The position numbers and the translations under genes are program-made. The notes under the pieces were generated by a model. That model did no database searches. It was given only the letters and a program-made list of their open reading frames with translations, and had not been told where the DNA came from. From Desulfamplus sp. (GTDB taxonomy: Bacteria; Desulfobacterota; Desulfobacteria; Desulfobacterales; Desulfobacteraceae), in the NCBI GenBank assembly GCA_015232555.1, contig JADFZJ010000019.1:1-64000 (forward strand): a DNA stretch of 64,000 nucleotides, read 5' to 3'. This document shows, in pieces, positions 54,186-63,627 of the stretch; the stretch's first letter is position 1; every line of letters starts with the position of its first letter.

Positions 54186-55067
54186 ATGAACTTTCAAGAT
54201 GTAATTTTAAATTTACAAAAATTTTGGGCAGAAAAGGGCTGTGTTCTTATACAGTCTTATGATGAGGAGGTGGGAGCAGGAACATTCCACCACGCAACGC
54301 TTTTAAAATCTTTGGGACCTGAGCCGTGGAAAGTGGCTTATGTGCAGCCGTCAAGGCGCCCAACTGACGGACGTTATGGCGAAAACCCAAACCGTCTTCA
54401 GCACTACTATCAGTATCAGGTGCTCTTAAAACCATCTCCTCCTGATGTGCAGCAGCTTTACCTTGACAGCCTTAAAGTGATTGGAATCGACCCTTTAGAG
54501 CACGATATCAGGTTTGTTGAAGATGACTGGGAATCACCAACTCTTGGAGCATCTGGACTTGGCTGGGAGGTTTGGCTTGACGGTATGGAGGTTACACAGT
54601 TCACCTATTTTCAGATGGCAGGAAGCCTTGAACTAAAGCCAGTCTCTGTAGAGCTGACTTACGGACTTGAGAGGCTTTGCATGTATCTGCAAGGAGTCAA
54701 CAGCGTATATGACCTTAAATGGAACGACACTGTAAGTTACGGAGATGTCTATCATCAGCAGGAAGTTGAGCAGTCAACGTATAACTTTGAGGTTGCAAAT
54801 ACAGAGGTTCTGTTCGATTTTTTCCAAAAATATGAGGCTGAATCTTTACGTATTGTAAAACAGGGGCTTGTTCTTCCAGCTTACGAGTTCTGCCTTAAAT
54901 GTTCGCATACTTTTAATCTTTTAGATGCAAGAGGAGCAATAAGCGTTACTGAAAGAACAGGATATATAGGAAGAATAAGAAATCTTGCAAGAGAGTGTGC
55001 AAAAGCATACACAGCACAGCGTGAAGCCCTTGGATATCCACTTTTAAAACATGTAGAACAGGTGTAG
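54186..55067 (+). CDS. glyQ: Glycyl-tRNA synthetase alpha subunit
   Basis: Encodes 293 residues. The class II catalytic core is clear: [19 protein letters not shown], then [40 protein letters not shown] and [20 protein letters not shown]. It forms the alpha2beta2 enzyme with GlyS and activates glycine. It is of the bacterial alpha/beta type. The beta gene starts about 9 nt after its stop. Confidence 0.98.
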   Translation: MNFQDVILNLQKFWAEKGCVLIQSYDEEVGAGTFHHATLLKSLGPEPWKVAYVQPSRRPTDGRYGENPNRLQHYYQYQVLLKPSPPDVQQLYLDSLKVIGIDPLEHDIRFVEDDWESPTLGASGLGWEVWLDGMEVTQFTYFQMAGSLELKPVSVELTYGLERLCMYLQGVNSVYDLKWNDTVSYGDVYHQQEVEQSTYNFEVANTEVLFDFFQKYEAESLRIVKQGLVLPAYEFCLKCSHTFNLLDARGAISVTERTGYIGRIRNLARECAKAYTAQREALGYPLLKHVEQV

Positions 55068-55076
55068 GTGTAAGTG

Positions 55077-57422
55077 ATGACAAACCATGCAGTGGGAAAA
55101 GACAACTTAGCGTCAACAGATATTTCTGTTAAAAAAGACCTTTTAGTAGAAATCGGTGCAGAAGAGATACCAGCAGGCTACATTGTTCCTGCATTGGAGG
55201 CATTTAGGGATAACATTTTAAAATCTCTTGATAAATTCCGTATTGAGCATGCAGATGCCCAAATTTTTGGAACTCCACGCCGTCTCGCGGTTATTGTAAA
55301 AGATGTTGCTTTAATACAAAAAGCACAAACATCAACACTTACAGGACCTCCTGCAAGTGCAGGATTTGACAAAGAGGGAAATCCAACAATTGCAGCTCAT
55401 AAATTTGCTGAAAAAGCAGGTGTTTCAATAGAAGATATAAAAATTGTTGAGACAGAAAAAGGAAACTACCTTACTGCTGTAAAACAGGAAAAGTGTGAGA
55501 GTGCCGCAGCCATTCTTGAGTCAACTCTGCCTGAGATTATCCTTGCAACTCCATTTCCCAAAAGTATGAGATGGGGAGATTTATCTATAAGTTTTGCCCG
55601 TCCTATTATCTCTGCTTTAGCACTTTTGGGAGAGATTCCTCTTAAATTTGAAATCGGTACATCAACACCATTGAGCCAAAATATCAAATCTTCTGATTTT
55701 ACGTTTGGACATCAATTTATGTATCCAAACAAATTTAAAATATCTTCTCCATCAGAGTATAAACGGGTTCTAAGAGATGCAGGCGTAATTGTTGATATTG
55801 AAGAGAGAAAAGCACTTTTGCGGGAAAAGATTGAGGCAGTTGCAAAAGATAGTGACAGTACAATTTTGGCAGATGATGATTTAGTTGATATTGTAACCAA
55901 TCTTGTTGAATATCCCTATCCTGTTTTGGGCAGATTTGATGAAAAATTCCTTGAAGTGCCAGATGAAGCTCTGATTACTGCTATGAGAGAGCATCAAAAA
56001 TATTTTTCTCTTGTAGAGCAAAATTCTAACGATAAGGGAAACAGAAATACAGATAACTGTAATAAAGATGCAAATACGGATAAACGAGGGAGACTCAAAC
56101 CCTGCTTTATTGCTGTAAACAACACTCTTACAAAAGATATGGGTGTAGTTGCAAATGGGCATGAAAGAGTTCTTCGGGCACGCTTGTCTGATGCCCAATT
56201 TTTCTACAAGGTTGATCTTGAATCTTCTATGGATCAATTTGCTGAAAAGCTCAAAAAAGTTACTTTTCAGGCACAGCTTGGATCAATGTTTGAAAAGAGA
56301 AGGCGTTTAGTCAAACTTGTCTCTTATATAGCTGATATGATAAGCCAGTCTCAAGAGCAGCAGAATAAATCAGGCAGAGATCAGGCAGAGAGAGCAGACA
56401 GAGAGATAGATTATAAAACTCTAAAAACCAATTTGATTCGTGCTGCCCAGTTGTGCAAGGCTGATCTTGTAAGCCAGATGGTTATTGAGTTTACCAAACT
56501 TCAAGGAGTAATCGGAAGAGTTTATGCGTTAAAGGGCGGAGAAAACCAGGAGGTTGCAAATGCAATTGAGCAACACTACAGACCTATTCATTCTGGTGGA
56601 GAACTGCCAGATAATTTAACAAGCAAAATCCTTGCAATTGCGGACAAAATAGACACTATCTGCGGCTGCTTCTCAATTGATCTTATTCCAACTGGAGCTT
56701 CTGACCCTTATGCACTACGCCGCCAAAGTATCGGAATTCTCCAGATTATGATGGCTTCAAACTTTACATTCTCTTTAAGCCGGCTTGTGCAAAAGTCTGT
56801 ATCTCTATATTTATCTGAATCTGACAATGGCAATAACTCTGACGAAGCAAATAGCGAAAGTAGTAAAACTATAACCCACAATGTTATGGGATTCATAAAG
56901 ACAAGAATGAGCAACATGCTTGTTGAGCAGGGGCACTCCAAAGAGTCAGTTGCATCTGCACTTGCAGTTGGGTTTGACAATATGCCTGATGCTGTTTTGC
57001 GGATAAAAGCTCTTGATCTTCTAAGACAAGCTCCAGATTTTGAACCACTCTCTGCGGCATTTAAGCGGGTTGTAAATATCTTGAAAAAAGCAGATGTAAC
57101 CCCAAAAGCAGATATGACCGAAAAACAGGGAGTTTACGTATCTCAAAAAATAGAAGTTGATGAGGCGTTGTTTTACAGCGATTCTGAAAAATCTCTTTAC
57201 GCTGCATCAAACAGGCTGTCTGATCGAGTTCAGAGTTTTATTTCGCAAAATGATTATGATTCTGCCCTTAAAGAGGTTGCATCTATTCGACCCGACGTTG
57301 ACCGTTTTTTTGATGACGTCATGGTAATGGTTGATGATGAGGCAGTAAAAAACAACAGAATTGCCCTTCTTTCACGAGTGGCAGCAATTTTTGAAAATAT
57401 TGCGGACTTTTCACAGATATAG
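55077..57422 (+). CDS. glyS: Glycyl-tRNA synthetase beta subunit with polar inserts
   Basis: Encodes 781 residues from the ATG at 55077 (GTG immediately upstream also possible). It begins DLLVEIGAEEIPAGYIVPAL, then GTPRRLAVIV, LTGPPASAGFDKEGNPT, PFPKSMRWGD and a C-terminal DALR-type helical domain. The HD-like central region includes MREHQKYFSLVEQ. It recognises tRNA-Gly. Three stretches are unusually polar and low in complexity: NSNDKGNRNTDNCNKDANTD (near 322), SQSQEQQNKSGRDQAERADR and SESDNGNNSDEANSESSK, at loops between conserved blocks. It is co-transcribed with glyQ. Confidence 0.97.
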   Translation: MTNHAVGKDNLASTDISVKKDLLVEIGAEEIPAGYIVPALEAFRDNILKSLDKFRIEHADAQIFGTPRRLAVIVKDVALIQKAQTSTLTGPPASAGFDKEGNPTIAAHKFAEKAGVSIEDIKIVETEKGNYLTAVKQEKCESAAAILESTLPEIILATPFPKSMRWGDLSISFARPIISALALLGEIPLKFEIGTSTPLSQNIKSSDFTFGHQFMYPNKFKISSPSEYKRVLRDAGVIVDIEERKALLREKIEAVAKDSDSTILADDDLVDIVTNLVEYPYPVLGRFDEKFLEVPDEALITAMREHQKYFSLVEQNSNDKGNRNTDNCNKDANTDKRGRLKPCFIAVNNTLTKDMGVVANGHERVLRARLSDAQFFYKVDLESSMDQFAEKLKKVTFQAQLGSMFEKRRRLVKLVSYIADMISQSQEQQNKSGRDQAERADREIDYKTLKTNLIRAAQLCKADLVSQMVIEFTKLQGVIGRVYALKGGENQEVANAIEQHYRPIHSGGELPDNLTSKILAIADKIDTICGCFSIDLIPTGASDPYALRRQSIGILQIMMASNFTFSLSRLVQKSVSLYLSESDNGNNSDEANSESSKTITHNVMGFIKTRMSNMLVEQGHSKESVASALAVGFDNMPDAVLRIKALDLLRQAPDFEPLSAAFKRVVNILKKADVTPKADMTEKQGVYVSQKIEVDEALFYSDSEKSLYAASNRLSDRVQSFISQNDYDSALKEVASIRPDVDRFFDDVMVMVDDEAVKNNRIALLSRVAAIFENIADFSQI

Positions 57423-57434
57423 AAAAAAATTTTG

Positions 57435-57456
57435 GAGACGCATAGCCATGCGTCTC
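57435..57456. repeat. Short palindromic repeat downstream of glyS
   Basis: GAGACGCAT (57435-57443) and ATGCGTCTC (57448-57456) form a 9-bp stem with loop AGCC, followed by TACTAAAG. It is a dispersed-type palindrome like the one at 16289 and may end glyS transcription. There is no strong T-tract. Confidence 0.65.
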
Positions 57457-57541
57457 TACTAAAGATGACAGTCATGCCCTCACAGGCACAACAAAAAAAA
57501 CTTATAGAAATTTTCAAATAAAAACAGAAGGAGATAAATAG

Positions 57542-57805
57542 ATGGCAGGAGGCGGATTTGATCCTGAAAAGGATAAGTTGCTTAAAGAGTGGAAATGCGA
57601 AGAGACTGGATTGATTATATCAATTCATCAGTATGCAGATGGTGAGCCTAAAGTCCAGATAGGTCCAAGAGTTTTAAAGAAAAAAGATGGAACAGACAGA
57701 GGACCAAGCAAAGCTGGACGATTAACAATTGAAGATATAATGTGGTTTTATGGAATAATAGATGAGGTAAAAGATGAGCTTTCAGAGCTGGTTGGACCTG
57801 AATGA
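57542..57805 (+). CDS. Small conserved-looking hypothetical protein
   Basis: Encodes 87 residues, with a GGAG at about 57530-57533, 8 nt before the ATG. Composition is soluble: MAGGGFDPEKDKLLKEWK, TGLIISIHQYADGEPKVQIG, then IEDIMWFYGIIDEVKDELSE. A Cys (KCEETG) occurs once. I do not recognise a family. It overlaps the start of the phosphorylase gene by 32 nt, suggesting coupled translation. Confidence 0.75.
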   Translation: MAGGGFDPEKDKLLKEWKCEETGLIISIHQYADGEPKVQIGPRVLKKKDGTDRGPSKAGRLTIEDIMWFYGIIDEVKDELSELVGPE

Positions 57806-58601
57806 TCCATCTTTGATTCCCCCTCTGGGAGGTCATCATCAACCTGATTTGGGGACAGTTGCTCTTATGGTGAGCACTGCCCCTGATTTCAGGTATATTG
57901 AGTCAAACGCTGGCAAAATATCTTTTAAACAGCCCTTTTTTCTCGCAAATCTGATTCTTATTGAGCAAGATGATAAAAATCCTAAAAAGGATATAAATAG
58001 AAAAACAGATCATATTTCTTCAACAGATAGTATCTCTTCCAAAGTTGCAGTTACAGGACCTTATCTTGGTGCCCCTTCTGCTGTGATGCTATTAGAATCT
58101 CTTATCGCAAGGGGAGTGTCAAAAGTTGTGGTTACGGGTTGGTGCGGAGCTGTATCTGACGAGCTGCAGATTGGCGATATTCTCGTACCTGACGCTGCAA
58201 TCTGCGATGAAGGGGCATCACGCAACTATATGCAGATGCCTAAAGATACTGATTTTCCAACAGTTTTACCAAGTTATAAACTTTCACAAAAGATAGAGTC
58301 AGCTTTTAATTGCAAAACAGGTAAAATCTGGACAACGGATGCTATTTATAGAGAGACCTCAAAAAAAATCCATTTTTTTCGCAATATGGGTGCTGTTGCA
58401 GTTGAGATGGAGTGTTCTGCTCTGTTTGCTGTAGCAAACTATAGAAAAATTGATATCGCCTCGATTTTGATTGTCTCTGATACTCTTACATCAAATAAAT
58501 GGGTGCCTGGATTTAAAGAGCCTGCATTTAAGATATCACGAAAAAATGTATTAACTACGCTCATAAATATAGTCATAAAAAACGATTTATTAGATTTATA
58601 A
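57774..58601 (+). CDS. Nucleoside phosphorylase (PNP/UDP superfamily)
   Basis: Encodes 275 residues; start ATG at 57774 with GAGGT 5 nt upstream, inside the previous gene. The family core is present: VTGPYLGAPSAVMLLESLI, VVVTGWCGAVSDELQIGDIL, AVEMECSALFAVANYRK and SILIVSDTLTS. It cleaves nucleosides with phosphate; the pattern is closest to uridine- or purine-type phosphorylases, substrate undecided. A polar insert, DDKNPKKDINRKTDHISSTD, sits between two core strands. Probably involved in nucleoside or SAM-derived purine salvage. Confidence 0.87.
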   Translation: MSFQSWLDLNDPSLIPPLGGHHQPDLGTVALMVSTAPDFRYIESNAGKISFKQPFFLANLILIEQDDKNPKKDINRKTDHISSTDSISSKVAVTGPYLGAPSAVMLLESLIARGVSKVVVTGWCGAVSDELQIGDILVPDAAICDEGASRNYMQMPKDTDFPTVLPSYKLSQKIESAFNCKTGKIWTTDAIYRETSKKIHFFRNMGAVAVEMECSALFAVANYRKIDIASILIVSDTLTSNKWVPGFKEPAFKISRKNVLTTLINIVIKNDLLDL

Positions 58602-58674
58602 ATCAGTATTTATATCAGCCAATCTTAAAACATATTAGAACACTAAATAGTATTTATTACATAAAGGATAAAAC

Positions 58675-59187
58675 ATGGAACGTGAGCTAAAAAAAATTCT
58701 CTTTGCTACAGATCTGTCAAACAACTGCCGTAATGCCTTTACTTATGCTGCAAGCCTATCTTCTCGATATGCTGGAGCGATTACGCTTCTTCATGTCATG
58801 GAATCTCTTCCCGATAGTGTTGATGCAATAATCAGTGGATTTATCGGTCAAGAGAAATGGAAGGATATTCATAAACAGCAGCAAAACGATGCAAGAATGA
58901 CACTTATCGGCAAAAGAAATAACCAGACAATGATCCATGATGCAATGGATGCTTTTTCTAAAGATGAAAACATCACTGATTGTGCTTATACAATAGATAA
59001 AATTCTTGTTAAAGACGGTCATGTTGTTGACACTATTATCGAAACATCTATTAAAGAGAATTGCGATTTGATTATTATGGGATCGCATAAAGGACTTTTT
59101 TCGTCTGGAACAGCACTTGGTCAGGTAGCCAAAGGGGTTCTTAAACAGTCTAAAATACCAGTAATGGTTATTCCTCCAGTTGAATAA
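58675..59187 (+). CDS. Universal stress protein (UspA family)
   Basis: Encodes 170 residues. LKKILFATDLSNNCRNAFTYA begins the Rossmann-like fold, followed by ITLLHVMESL, and the ATP-binding loop is IIMGSHKGLFSSGTALGQVA with the GX2GX9G(S/T) pattern. The C-terminus SKIPVMVIPPVE is typical. Such proteins accumulate under growth arrest; the exact role is unknown. Single-domain form. No operon partner is evident. Confidence 0.92.
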   Translation: MERELKKILFATDLSNNCRNAFTYAASLSSRYAGAITLLHVMESLPDSVDAIISGFIGQEKWKDIHKQQQNDARMTLIGKRNNQTMIHDAMDAFSKDENITDCAYTIDKILVKDGHVVDTIIETSIKENCDLIIMGSHKGLFSSGTALGQVAKGVLKQSKIPVMVIPPVE

Positions 59188-59261
59188 TAACTTTAAATGA
59201 TTGGGATAAAAACCTTTTAAGACAACCATAACGATTATAAGTAACGATAAAAATAAGCAGC

Positions 59262-59289
59262 TTCACTCAATTTAAGATTGGAGTGAAAT
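59262..59289. repeat. Imperfect hairpin between uspA-like and ferredoxin-nitroreductase genes
   Basis: TTCACTCAAT and ATTGGAGTGAA are near-complementary with one bulge, giving a stem of 10 bp. It lies 75 nt after the stress-protein gene, without a T-tract. It may be a weak terminator or dispersed hairpin. Confidence 0.45.
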
Positions 59290-59322
59290 TCCTAAGTAAT
59301 AAAATAAGGAGAATAAATTTTA

Positions 59323-60141
59323 ATGGCTCTGATAACCATAGATCAGGAAAAATGTGTCAAGGATGGCATCTGTGCAGCAGAGTGTCCAGGACTTATTATT
59401 AACTTCAAAAACGGGACACCAGAAGTTGTAAAAGGTGCAGAGCATTTCTGTATTAACTGCGGTCATTGTGTGGCTGTATGTCCAACTGGGGCACTGTCTC
59501 ATAAAAATCTCTCTCCTGAAGAGTGCATGGAGATAAAAAGAGAGTTCTTACCTAATCCTGAACAGATGGAGCTTTTTTTAAGATATCGCAGATCAATAAG
59601 AAGCTACAAAAAAAAGCAGATTCCCAAAGAGCTTCTTGAACAAGTTATTGCAATTGCAAGTCATGCACCTTCTGGTCATAACCGTCAGCCAGTTCAGTGG
59701 CATGTTATTTACGAAAGAGAGGAGATTACAAAACTCTGTGGTCATGTTATTGACTGGATGAAGTGGATGATAAAAGAGAAACCAGAGATGGCAAAGCCAA
59801 TGGAGCTTGAGCTTGTAGTTACAGGATATGAGGCTGGAAACGATATTTTGACCAGAGGAACTCCCCACCTAATTCTTGCTCACGGAAACAGAAATGATTT
59901 TTCGTCTGAAAGTGCAGCTACTATTGCCCTTACATGGCTTGAGCTTGCTCTTCCATCTTTTGGTCTTGGCGGCTGCTGGTGCGGGTATTTTAACGCTGCT
60001 GCGATGTTCTGGTCCCCCTTGCAGAAGGCTTTAGGCTTACCGAAAAATCACTTAAGTTATGGCACCATGATGGTGGGATATCCCAAATACCAATATCATA
60101 GAATACCACCAAGAAATAAACCTGTGATTACTGGGCTTTAA
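59323..60141 (+). CDS. Ferredoxin-nitroreductase fusion protein
   Basis: Encodes 272 residues. Two [4Fe-4S] motifs are near the start: CVKDGICAAECPG and CINCGHCVAVCPTGAL. A nitroreductase domain follows from about residue 85: RRSIRSYKKKQIP, ASHAPSGHNRQPVQWHVIY and GLGGCWCGYFNAA. Such fusions in anaerobes reduce quinones, flavins or nitro compounds with ferredoxin-type electrons; the physiological substrate is unknown. An AAGGAG lies about 14 nt before the start. Confidence 0.93.
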   Translation: MALITIDQEKCVKDGICAAECPGLIINFKNGTPEVVKGAEHFCINCGHCVAVCPTGALSHKNLSPEECMEIKREFLPNPEQMELFLRYRRSIRSYKKKQIPKELLEQVIAIASHAPSGHNRQPVQWHVIYEREEITKLCGHVIDWMKWMIKEKPEMAKPMELELVVTGYEAGNDILTRGTPHLILAHGNRNDFSSESAATIALTWLELALPSFGLGGCWCGYFNAAAMFWSPLQKALGLPKNHLSYGTMMVGYPKYQYHRIPPRNKPVITGL

Positions 60142-60163
60142 GGTTTAAGATAAAAACATATTC

Positions 60164-60358
60164 ACAATGGTTCGGTAAGTTTTTATAATTTGAAGAATAG
60201 CAAATCATAACTATTTTAATTTATATGTAATATATCTCTCAAAGGAAGACTTTCATAATCTATTGAAATTATTGAATGTCATTTTTTTACCGCACCATTG
60301 TTATGATGAAATGCTGAAATTCGGGAGAATAGCAGCATGATTTTTACCGAACCATTGT
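60164..60358. repeat. Three copies of a 15-bp motif ACAATGGTTCGGTAA around the pbpC start
   Basis: ACAATGGTTCGGTAA (60164-60178) faces its near-perfect complement TTACCGCACCATTGT (60287-60301; one mismatch). A third copy, TTACCGAACCATTGT (60344-60358), lies inside codons 3-8 of pbpC, same orientation as the second. The first and second could be the ends of a 138-bp MITE-like unit containing TATTGAAATTATTGA, or the three could be binding sites for a regulator of pbpC. Confidence 0.65.
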
Positions 60359-62820
60359 CTAAATTAATCATGGCTTTTTCTATTATTGTACTAATTCTGA
60401 TCTCTACAGCTGTTATTACAGTGTGTTCATTTACTCGCACAGGTATAAAGGAAGTGCCAGATTCTCTTAAATATTATCTGAAGTCAGAAGCAGATATTGA
60501 GCATAAGAATATTTTCCAGCTTTTTGACAGAAATGGAGTTCCCCTTAACACTATCTATTTAACAAAATGGAACTATAACGATATTATTTCTCTCCATCAG
60601 ATACCGCAACTGCTCCAACAAATTTTTATCCTTTCAGAAGATCAAAGTTTTTACCAACATCACGGTATAGATTGGAGAGCCAGACTTTACGCTATTATCC
60701 AGAATATGAGGGCTGGTAAAGTTGTAAGAGGTGCAAGCACCATAACTGAGCAGGTTGTCAGAATGATACATCCGAGAAAAAGAACTCTATGGTCAAGGTG
60801 GATTGAGGGGTTTGAAGCTGTTAAACTGGAAAAGAGTAATACAAAAGCAGATATTTTAGAGTTTTATCTCAATCAGATACCCTACGCTTCAAACAGACGT
60901 GGTGTGGTGCAGGCAGCTCGCTTCTACTTTGACCGTAGTTTAGATACATTAAATCTCAAAGAGATGTTTGCTCTTGCCACATTAGTAAGAGCACCATCAT
61001 CATATAATCTATATAAAGCTCATTCAATGAGTGACAAAACGAGAAATGAAAATTCGCTAAGTGAGTTTCATATAAACTATTCGAGCAGGATAGATAAGCC
61101 TCTTAATCTGCTTGTAAATCGTGCTATCTCCAAGAAGATTATAACATCATCGCAGTGGGAGCCTACAAAAGAGATGCCTTTTGACTTAAAAAGTTCCAAC
61201 CTTTCTGTTGAAGCTCCCCATTTTGTAAAGCATGTTTATTACAGTGGAGCAAATCACATTAGAACAACGCTTGATGGAGCTCTTCAAAACAGAGTGAATA
61301 AAATAGTTATAACTGCTCTAAAAAATAATAGAAAACATAAGGCTGCCAATGGTGCTCTTCTGATTGCAAAAAATCATACTGGAGAAATAGCTGCATGGGT
61401 ATCTGCTTCTACTGAGTCTTCAACTAAACATATTGATGCAGTAAAATCACTACGTCAGCCAGGTTCTGCCATGAAACCTTTTTTGTATGCCCTTGCTCTT
61501 GAAAAGGGTTGGAGTGCCGCCACCATTATTGATGATTCGCCACTAAACGAAGCTGTGGGATTGGGGGTTCATACATATCATAACTACAGCAATATTCATT
61601 ACGGACCAGTTACCCTCAGAAATGCTCTTGGCAACTCACTCAACATTCCAGCAGTGAAAACAATTAGATTCACAGGAGTTGGTGAGTATCTTGAAAAGCT
61701 TAAACAACTTGGAATCACAACCCTTAACCGCCATCCTGATTTTTATGGAGACGGTCTTGCACTTGGAAATGGTGAGGTCTCTCTTTATGATATGGTTCAA
61801 GCATACAGTGTGTTTGCTAATGCTGGAAAGTTTATTCCGCTCACCTGTTTTTATGATTATGAACATAAGAAAGAGCAGTTTTCCGACTTTTTATCTCCAT
61901 ATTCAAAGTCAACTTCTGTAGGTGCAAGAAAAGTAATGTCAAATCTTTTTAAGTTGGAATCTGAACAGATATTTTCAAAAGAGATTAGTTCAATTATAGG
62001 CAATATCCTTTCTGATTCAGGAGCAAGATCGTTAGAGTTCGGAGATGGTGATCTGCTCAATTTTCCTGTTCAAACCGCTGTTAAAACAGGCACATCAAGC
62101 GATTATAGAGATGCGTGGGCAATGGGTTACAACAGCAATTATACTGTTGGAGTATGGATGGGCAATCTTGACGGCTCTCCAACTGTTGAATTGACGGGTT
62201 CAAGGGGACCAGCTTTTGTGCTGAGAAGCGTATTTGCAGAACTAAATCATATTGCGGAAAATTATGGTGGTAAAAGTGCTGCTTCTGAGAATCCTCTATC
62301 TGGCAATCGTCCATTGTATATGAGTCCAAATTTGATTAAGAAAGATATCAGTATATCTACTAAAGAGAGCAATCGTAAGAGCAGATGGAGCAAAAAAACA
62401 GAGTGGTTTATCTCTAATACAGAGCCGTTTATCTCTAATAGTGAAGTTGAGAAGGCTGATAATGAGGATAAGAAAGTTAATAGGATTGAAGATGATTTGC
62501 TATACATAGTGCAAAATCCATACATGGAACAAAATAACAGAAAAAATTTTGGCTTTGTCAATCCATTCAACGGGCTTCAGGTGGCTATGGATCCACGAAT
62601 CCCTGATGAACTTGAGTATATGGAGTTTAAGGTTAGAGGCGTATTGCCTCAAGAGCAGGTAAGGTGGTTTGTTGATGGAGAGCCTTTGCATTGTGAAAAG
62701 TTTAAAAATGATACTATTCAATGGAAAGTAGAGAAGGGAGAACACGAGGTTTATACAGAATTGATTAATAAAGCCTCTAATATAACCGCCGAAAGGAGAG
62801 TGGGTTTTTGGGTAAAATAA
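60337..62820 (+). CDS. pbpC: Penicillin-binding protein 1C
   Basis: Encodes 827 residues. An N-terminal membrane anchor is followed by the GT51 transglycosylase: EDQSFYQHHGIDWRARL, RGASTITEQVVRMIHPRKR and EFYLNQIPYASNRRG. The transpeptidase domain has SxxK as GSAMKPFLYALALEKGW (Ser near residue 384), SxN and the KTGTSSDYRDAWAMGY motif. A C-terminal BiPBP_C-like domain ends the protein. It polymerises and crosslinks peptidoglycan. The usual partner alpha-2-macroglobulin gene is not next to it. The ATG at 60337 has GGGAG near 60323-60327; part of the N-terminus is encoded within a repeat copy. Confidence 0.93.
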   Translation: MIFTEPLSKLIMAFSIIVLILISTAVITVCSFTRTGIKEVPDSLKYYLKSEADIEHKNIFQLFDRNGVPLNTIYLTKWNYNDIISLHQIPQLLQQIFILSEDQSFYQHHGIDWRARLYAIIQNMRAGKVVRGASTITEQVVRMIHPRKRTLWSRWIEGFEAVKLEKSNTKADILEFYLNQIPYASNRRGVVQAARFYFDRSLDTLNLKEMFALATLVRAPSSYNLYKAHSMSDKTRNENSLSEFHINYSSRIDKPLNLLVNRAISKKIITSSQWEPTKEMPFDLKSSNLSVEAPHFVKHVYYSGANHIRTTLDGALQNRVNKIVITALKNNRKHKAANGALLIAKNHTGEIAAWVSASTESSTKHIDAVKSLRQPGSAMKPFLYALALEKGWSAATIIDDSPLNEAVGLGVHTYHNYSNIHYGPVTLRNALGNSLNIPAVKTIRFTGVGEYLEKLKQLGITTLNRHPDFYGDGLALGNGEVSLYDMVQAYSVFANAGKFIPLTCFYDYEHKKEQFSDFLSPYSKSTSVGARKVMSNLFKLESEQIFSKEISSIIGNILSDSGARSLEFGDGDLLNFPVQTAVKTGTSSDYRDAWAMGYNSNYTVGVWMGNLDGSPTVELTGSRGPAFVLRSVFAELNHIAENYGGKSAASENPLSGNRPLYMSPNLIKKDISISTKESNRKSRWSKKTEWFISNTEPFISNSEVEKADNEDKKVNRIEDDLLYIVQNPYMEQNNRKNFGFVNPFNGLQVAMDPRIPDELEYMEFKVRGVLPQEQVRWFVDGEPLHCEKFKNDTIQWKVEKGEHEVYTELINKASNITAERRVGFWVK

Positions 62821-62847
62821 CGGTTTTTATTGCAGTTTAATTTTACC

Positions 62848-62876
62848 TTGACATAAAAGATTGTTAAAAATACAAT
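62848..62876 (+). promoter_or_regulatory. Strong sigma70-type promoter for the TPR gene
   Basis: TTGACA (62848-62853), a 17-nt spacer and TACAAT (62871-62876) lie 59 bp upstream of the TPR start. Near-consensus elements and spacing make this the best promoter match seen in the window. Confidence 0.75.
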
Positions 62877-62934
62877 ATTTAATTTCGTAGATGATTTATT
62901 TGTAACCAATTAATAACATAAGGAAAAGCATATA

Positions 62935-63618
62935 ATGACAGATGCAATAGTTTCAGAGAAGCTAAAAGCTAAAACTTCTGATGAATATATTGAACAACTT
63001 AAGTCTCAACTTAAGGGAAATACTGAATGTGGTACTACCCATTACAACCTTGCCGTTGCTCTGATGGGAAAACAGGAGTATGACGCAGCGGAAAAAGCTC
63101 TGCATGATGCTGTAGATTGCAGCCCATCCCTTGCTGAAGCTTATGTTCTGCTTGGTGGTATCTGCCTTCAAAGAGGCGATCTTGAAGGGTGTTTAAGATA
63201 CAATAAATATGCAACTAAAGCAAGAGCTGGTTTTGCCGAAGGTTATGCCAATATTGGTTTTGTGCTTCTTCAGTTGATTGATGGCAAAGACGAAAACGCT
63301 GATGAGGAAAAACTTGATCTTGCGATAAAAAATCTTCAAAAAGCTGTTATCCATAATGCTAACTTTGTGCAGGCATACACAACTCTTGCTAATGCCTATT
63401 TAATGAAAGGGCTTGTTGATGAGTCCATTAGTGCAAACCTTGAAGCTATCAGAATTCAGCCTGAATTTCCCATTGCCCACAACAATCTTGCTGTAGGATA
63501 TTTGCAGAAAAAAGAGTATGAGCTGGCTATAATCCACTGTGACAAGGCAGAATCCTTTGGGTTTCAGGTGGCAGAAGCTATGAAGCAGGAGTTGGCACCA
63601 CACAGAAGCTTAAGCTGA
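62935..63618 (+). CDS. TPR-repeat protein
   Basis: Encodes 227 residues built of tetratricopeptide repeats: THYNLAVALMGKQEYDAAEK, AYVLLGGICLQRGDLEGCLR, AYTTLANAYLMKGLVDESIS and AHNNLAVGYLQKKEYELAII. No signal peptide, so it is probably cytoplasmic. TPR proteins scaffold protein contacts; the partner is not known. It has its own promoter and AAGGAAAAG before the ATG. A glycosyltransferase starts 9 nt downstream. Confidence 0.88.
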   Translation: MTDAIVSEKLKAKTSDEYIEQLKSQLKGNTECGTTHYNLAVALMGKQEYDAAEKALHDAVDCSPSLAEAYVLLGGICLQRGDLEGCLRYNKYATKARAGFAEGYANIGFVLLQLIDGKDENADEEKLDLAIKNLQKAVIHNANFVQAYTTLANAYLMKGLVDESISANLEAIRIQPEFPIAHNNLAVGYLQKKEYELAIIHCDKAESFGFQVAEAMKQELAPHRSLS

Positions 63619-63627
63619 TTTCAAATA

